The notes beneath the pieces are model-generated. The model was given only the letters and a program-made list of their open reading frames with translations. It ran no database searches and was not told the DNA's origin. Source: Linnemannia elongata (Eukaryota > Mortierellomycota > Mortierellomycetes > Mortierellales > Mortierellaceae). Taken from it: a stretch of DNA of 64,000 nt. Shown here in pieces: positions 59,044-64,000 of the stretch. Within the stretch, counting starts at the first letter, position 1. Every line of letters begins with the position of its first letter. The position numbers were made by a program, and so were the translations under genes. The stretch lies in assembly GCA_036320915.1 (NCBI GenBank), contig JAXBDG010000001.1, forward strand, positions 1,302,001 to 1,366,000. The letters are read 5' to 3'.

Positions 59044-62000
59044 TCATGGGGAATACTGTGGGATGTGGTCGTTCATCGAGGGCGAGGAGTGCCGTTGTTG
59101 GTGCTGCTGCTGCTGCTGGAGTCGTTGGTGTTGCGACTGTGGTGGTTGAGGTGGTGCCAAAGACTGCTGCTGAAGAGGTTGCTGCGGGTGGGGGTGCTGA
59201 GGGTGCTGTGGGTGGGAGACAGGAGAAGCGTGGTGAGGGGGGTGTGGCGAAGTCTGCTGTGGAGGCTGTGAAGAATTGAAAGGGGCAGGGTGGAAGCCAG
59301 CAGGTCCACTTGAAGGAGGAGGAGGGACAGGTCCAGATCCGGGAGGCCCCTGGCGCTGGTATGCGCTGCCTTGTGGCTGATGCTCTGGTCCACGTCGACT
59401 CCATTCGCGAGAATCTCCTGGACTGTACTCAGCCTTTCTCTTGGAGGGCACAATGCCTCCATGCATAATTGGTGGCGATGTGATCGAGTCTACTAAATAG
59501 AGTAAATTGGAATGAAAAGATTTGTTAGTTTTTTTTGAACCCTTACGATGAAAAAACTATTTCAAAACAATGAACAACGGCACGTAAAAGATTATTACCT
59601 CTGGGAGTGCTGACTTCAGACAGCTGCTCAATGCGGTCGCGCATCCAAGCAATAGTATGCTCCTGCGAGATCTGAACATTCTGAAGCTCCTGCGCAAACT
59701 GTCTCAAAGACATGTACGCATCCTCGACATAGAACAGCCGACTCTCCAGCTGCTTCACAGTCCGTGGGACAAGATCCTGGGGGTTGGGGTGAAGGGTAGG
59801 GTCGATTCCATGGGCTCCAGGAAGCGAGTCGCCACCATGAGCATGATCTAGAGGAGCCAACTGCTTTTGAGATGCAGAAGGCGAAGGGATAGGCAAGGTG
59901 GGCCGGGCGGCAACACCTTGCTGTGATGGTGAAAGCCGGCGGTTAGGATCTTCCTTCTCCATGGGTCCTCCAACTGGTGCGCCTGGACCTCCAGCAAATG
60001 ACTGGTTTCGCCGGTGCTGCTCTGCGTGTGAGTGATGAACATGGGAAGGCGAAGGATGCTCAGGGCCGCCACTTGAATGACCTTGTGCATGCTCCATGGG
60101 CGAGAGTGGGTGCTTTGTCTGAGATCCACGATGCATAGGCACATTCTCCTCACTCGCTGAGTGACCTCCTTCAAAGCCTACTGTCGGTGGTGGTAGCTTC
60201 TGTGCGTTCCCGTCCAAAGATCCTTGGTGTCGGTGAGAAGGATGTGGTTGCGAGCCAAATGATTCCCGGGGTCCGTGTGGCTGCGGCTGAGGCGGCGAAC
60301 GAGACTGCTCGTGTTGGCTGAATGGATGGGGTTGGCGCGGAACCTCCGCTCGTCGGGGGTCAAGTCCTGGAGCACTCTGGCTGCGGAAGTGACCTCCGCT
60401 CACCAAAGATCCTTGCTTAGGGTCATGGCCATGCTCAGGAAATCCACCTTCCCGGTTCGGACTATGACCGTGTCCCTGGTTCTCTGGTCTTCCGTGCCCT
60501 CCGACAGGATGAGGTGGACCTTGGCCTGGGTGATGGTGTCCGTGACCGGGAGCGTGGACAGGGTTATACCCATGAGGCGGTCCTTGAGCCTTGGGTCCGT
60601 AAGGGTGGTCGGGTGAGTATGGGCCCTGGGAACCAGGACCGGCGTAAGAGTGCTGCCGTTGATGAGGGTTGGCGTAAGGGTGTTGTGAGTGGGGTGGGCC
60701 AGAATAGTGCTGGTGGTGTGGTGGGTGTCCTTGGTCCCGTCTTCCGTGCTGTGGGTGAGACGGAGGCATATGCTTCATTCCCTATTGGGTGGCGAAAGCG
60801 TATCATAATTAAGAAAAAGGAAGGTCAGTTGGAGATGCTCATTTTCCTCGAATGAAAACCCGAGAGTATTAGTGTTTTAAACAATTAAGAATACATAAGA
60901 AAGGCACCAGCATAGAAACGAAACTATGCATTACCGGGTGATCTTTGTCGTCGCGAGGCTGCATTGGTTCACCCGGGTGACCAGGTGGCCCTTGCCTGAA
61001 GTCGCCCATATGTCTAGGTCCAGGTGGTCTCTGGTCTGGGTGTGGTTGGCGGTGTGGGTGACCCATCGGACCTGGGTATGGAAAGTGTCCAGGACCCTGA
61101 GGTCCACCGTGCATATGGTGACCATGGCGGCTGGGATCCTGAAGGTGGTTAGAGCTCTGGGATCGATTGTGGCCGCCCAAACCATTGAAGGGTCGTGTCT
61201 GGTAGTCCTGCTGGATGTAAGGACCCTTCTCATCAAACATCACTCGAGAGAATGTAGGCGCAATGTTGATAGAACGAGCCGACTTGCGTTTAATGTTGCT
61301 TCGAAGGTGGGGCCGGTCCCGTTGAAAGTCAGGATGATAGAACTGCCAACGCTGGCTCTCCGGGTTTCGCCTGTTCATTGTGGATTCCTCTATTAAAATG
61401 AGCAAATAATAAGAACGGACATTGGACTTGTTAGTATTACGTTTCAGTCCTGTCTCCTTGAAAAAAATACGTAGCCATGGAATGAACATTGATTGGCCTG
61501 AACAAATGAGCTGTATGTACCTCTGTCGTATCGATAGACTGAAAACATGGAAGAAACAAAGAAAAAGTCGCCGAAAGTTATGTGGTTAGTAACCAGAATG
61601 AAGACAATGTGAAGAGAACTATTCGAACAAAGAAAGAAAATAGTCTTACTCTTGTGGAATCCGTACACTAATTGAAGCAGAGGCAAGTAAGGGGTTGTAG
61701 TTGGGTTTTTCGTTAGCTCACAACCCAACAAAAGGGATAATACACTAGATCTTATGCATCTTGACATAGCACTCACTATTCAGCTGGCGGACAAAACTCT
61801 GCCAGTTGTTATGCTTGAAGAACTTTGGAAGGATAGAGTTGGAAAGCTCAATACAGTTGAAGACATAAAACATATCGCCCTCCTTGGCCCATGAGATGAG
61901 GTGCTGTATGGACGGGTCCTCGACCATCCTAACGTGTTCACAAACGAACAAAAATGAACCAATCATCAAAACCATCCGTTAGATAATCAGGTAAAAACGA

Positions 62001-62886
62001 AAGGCAGACAAGAAACGAGTACCACACCGTTCAAGCACAGCCAAAGAGATGAGTAATTAACTTACTTGTAAAGCTTGTCGATAAACATACTCCTGACCTT
62101 GACCAGACTGGGAGATCCATACATAGAGACAACGAGATTATCAGAGCCATCGTCATTTTTGGAAGAGTTGGTGTCCATTGACTCGGAACCCTCCTCGTTG
62201 TTTCCATCCTCAGCGTCCTCGCCAGATCCATCCTCGTCCTGCTCCTCTTCGCTCATCATCTCATTCATACTCTCGTCCCTGTACCGGTGCGATTCGTTGC
62301 GGTTTGCACCTTCACTGTCACTGCCTCCGGTCTGACGCTGTGGGGAACGATCATCCTGAGGGGATGCGGATGAATTGCGTCGACCGGAAGGATCGTGCTC
62401 ACTCTGTCCTGAATTGTCCTGGTGGCCCCTACCCATAGCACGAGCGCCTTGGTTGGGAAAGGACGACCTGGATGACTCTCCATAGTTATCCTGAGGACCT
62501 GGAGAGTTGTCGCGGGAATGGCTTTGGATATCACGCTCGTCGTATTGTACAGTCGATCGAAGAAGACGACCTGACCGACTCCTCCGCAAGGCCTGAGTGT
62601 TAGTATGAGATTCTTGGTCGGGTTCCTTCAGAGAGTGGCGGTGGTCCTGAGGATGGCTCTTGGTTTCACTTCCAGGGCCGTGGTCATGGCTTTGCTGGAC
62701 CTGACCCTCGGGGTCTTCGGATAGTTTGACGGCCAGGGTGGAAGATTCTGGGGCGGCGGCTGCCACTGAGGTTGAGGATGAGTAGGTATCTGCGAAGTTA
62801 CTGTCGCCTTTGTTGCTTGAGCTACTATCCATAGCAAGTCCAAAGTGGAGTCCTTGTATTTGGCTGACTGTTGAGGATGGATGCAT
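59044..62886 (-). CDS. HSF-type transcription factor with two 18-nt microexons, ~1030 aa
   Basis: Seven exons (62886-62066, 61928-61777, 61667-61650, 61538-61521, 61389-60935, 60781-59599, 59489-59044) with closed phases give 1030 residues. An in-frame ATG at 62832 would give 1012. The N-terminal about 260 residues are Ser/Asp/Glu-rich. The HSF-type winged-helix domain follows: LISWAKEGDMFYVFN, ILPKFFKHNNWQSFVRQLN, MYGFHK, then RNPESQRWQFYHPDF and SNIKRKS. A long Pro/His/Gly-rich middle and a coiled-coil region near residues 825-881 (VKQLESRLFYVEDAYMSLRQ...) come next, with a Gln-rich tail. It should bind heat-shock-like elements in the nucleus. Hsf1, Skn7 and Sfl1 relatives share the domain, and I cannot assign one. 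Confidence 0.88.
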
Positions 62887-64000
62887 ATTAAAAGAAGAGA
62901 GGGAACAAGGAAAAATAATCGTTAAGAAAGATGGCGGACTAAAAGAAAAAAACAAAATGGAAAAAACAAGCCATTGGACAAGTACAAACAAATAGTTTGG
63001 TCCGCCATCATTTCTGCAAAGAGTATCCATCCTACCTAACTGAATGGTGTAAAATTACTGCGCGGGACTAATTATGCACGATCAGCAAGATTAAAGGCGA
63101 GAAAAGAGATGCAAGAAAGAAGGAGAGAAAGATAGAGGAAGCGAGAGAGGGGTCGTATGGTTAGGCTTTTGGGTCACTCAGACGGGACTCCAAACTACCC
63201 CCTGAGTTGTGTGTGTTCGAGTTTCTGACTTTCAAGAACGTTGTTGTCAAAGGGTCGTGGCACAACGCCGAATCGGTGGCAAGTCTGTCGCAACAAGGGG
63301 GCCAACACCGAAAAGATGACAAAAACTCTGACAACAAAACAAACGACCAAAGGTGAGATATAAGTAAGAGCTGAAGAATAAAAACAAAGGGTTCGGTAGT
63401 TTTAGACCGCATCAAAATAAGGGAGGAAGAAGAGAAGAAAGGCATCGAACAATGCGTGCTCTCAAAACAAGCAAAAAAAAATGTGAAGATGGGCACGACC
63501 AGCATCATCGTGGCCATTTTTTTTCGATCGCGCTGGGACGATTGCGGGAGGTGTGAGGGTGATTGATTGTACGGGAGGCATAGAAAGGCGCAAAGTTTTT
63601 TTTTTTTTTTTTTTTTTGCCTTCAGAACTGAGTTTGATTGTGCAACGTCGAGAAAGGATGCAAGGCTGCATGAAAGAGCTGGGAGGGAGGGGACAAGAGG
63701 GGTGACGAAGATTAAGGCGAACCGGAACCACTAACGGACCATATCAACAATGAAAAATGCGCGATCAAAACCAGCCAGGGCTTGAAATCCGAGGCAACTG
63801 AGTCCGTGGAGGTGTAAATGCGCGTGAAGGAGTGGAGTGGAGTGGAGTCAACAAAAGGATGTTTCTGCAGACAGAAAGGCCAAGTGCGGAAGAATCTTTG
63901 AGAGCAGAGGCGCTCAAACGATGTTGTTGATCTGGCCGAAGAAAAATTCAGGGTATAATTTGTTGATTGTGGGGGAAGACGAATTGCCGAAGTACAAGGT
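62887..64000. other. Right edge, HSF-gene upstream region, no gene seen
   Basis: No coding exon is supported. A T run lies at 63597-63617 and a short GGAGT repeat near 63832-63846. The purine-rich + strand near 63100-63150 is the pyrimidine-rich leader expected upstream of the minus-strand HSF gene. Confidence 0.45.

Overview
The window looks like nuclear DNA of an early-diverging filamentous fungus, most likely Mucoromycota and possibly Mortierellomycotina. The evidence is short phase-preserving GT-AG introns in most genes (often ending in TAATAG or ATTAG), long pyrimidine-rich leaders, a fungal G1 (Cln/Puc1-type) cyclin, an HSF-type factor, a fungal MscL channel, and a kinase-like protein with the LHSGNIL element I associate with Mucoromycota kinase expansions. 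The lineage call is inference; no marker gene was compared. I found no rRNA, convincing tRNA, CRISPR array or transposon gene. All exon models were built by hand, checking splice sites and reading phase; there is no transcript evidence.

Layout. 0-10 kb: G1 cyclin (+), monocarboxylate-type MFS transporter (-), and a three-exon 65-residue YABBY/HMG-like chromatin protein (-). 10-21 kb: an 11-exon orphan with a KH-like segment (-), a 14-exon exportin-7 (+), and a four-unit polyubiquitin gene (-). 21-35 kb is compact and alternates strands: severin/gelsolin (+), CoA-binding protein (+), family S33 prolyl aminopeptidase-like enzyme (-), a membrane-anchored protein with 29-residue repeats (+), a SET protein (-), a C2H2 zinc-finger protein (+) and a secreted 5'-nucleotidase (-). 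Tail-to-tail gaps there are only 61-117 bp.

35-64 kb is sparser. A 5.4-kb gene-free stretch precedes a pseudokinase-ankyrin protein (+). A 1520-residue multi-KH RNA-binding protein (+), an MscL-type mechanosensitive channel (+), a ubiquitin-like/BAG co-chaperone (-), a doubtful small membrane protein (+) and a large HSF-type transcription factor (-) follow. Many poly(A)/poly(T) runs of 20-42 bases lie in noncoding DNA here.

Functionally this is a typical eukaryotic mix rather than an operon or cluster. Several genes touch proteostasis and stress (polyubiquitin, BAG/UBL, HSF, S33 peptidase, MscL), but nothing shows that they are co-regulated. The most unusual items are the doubly degenerate pseudokinase with ankyrin repeats, the 29-residue repeat protein, a 6-nt microexon in the 5'-nucleotidase, two consecutive 18-nt microexons in the HSF DNA-binding domain, and the tiny YABBY-like gene.
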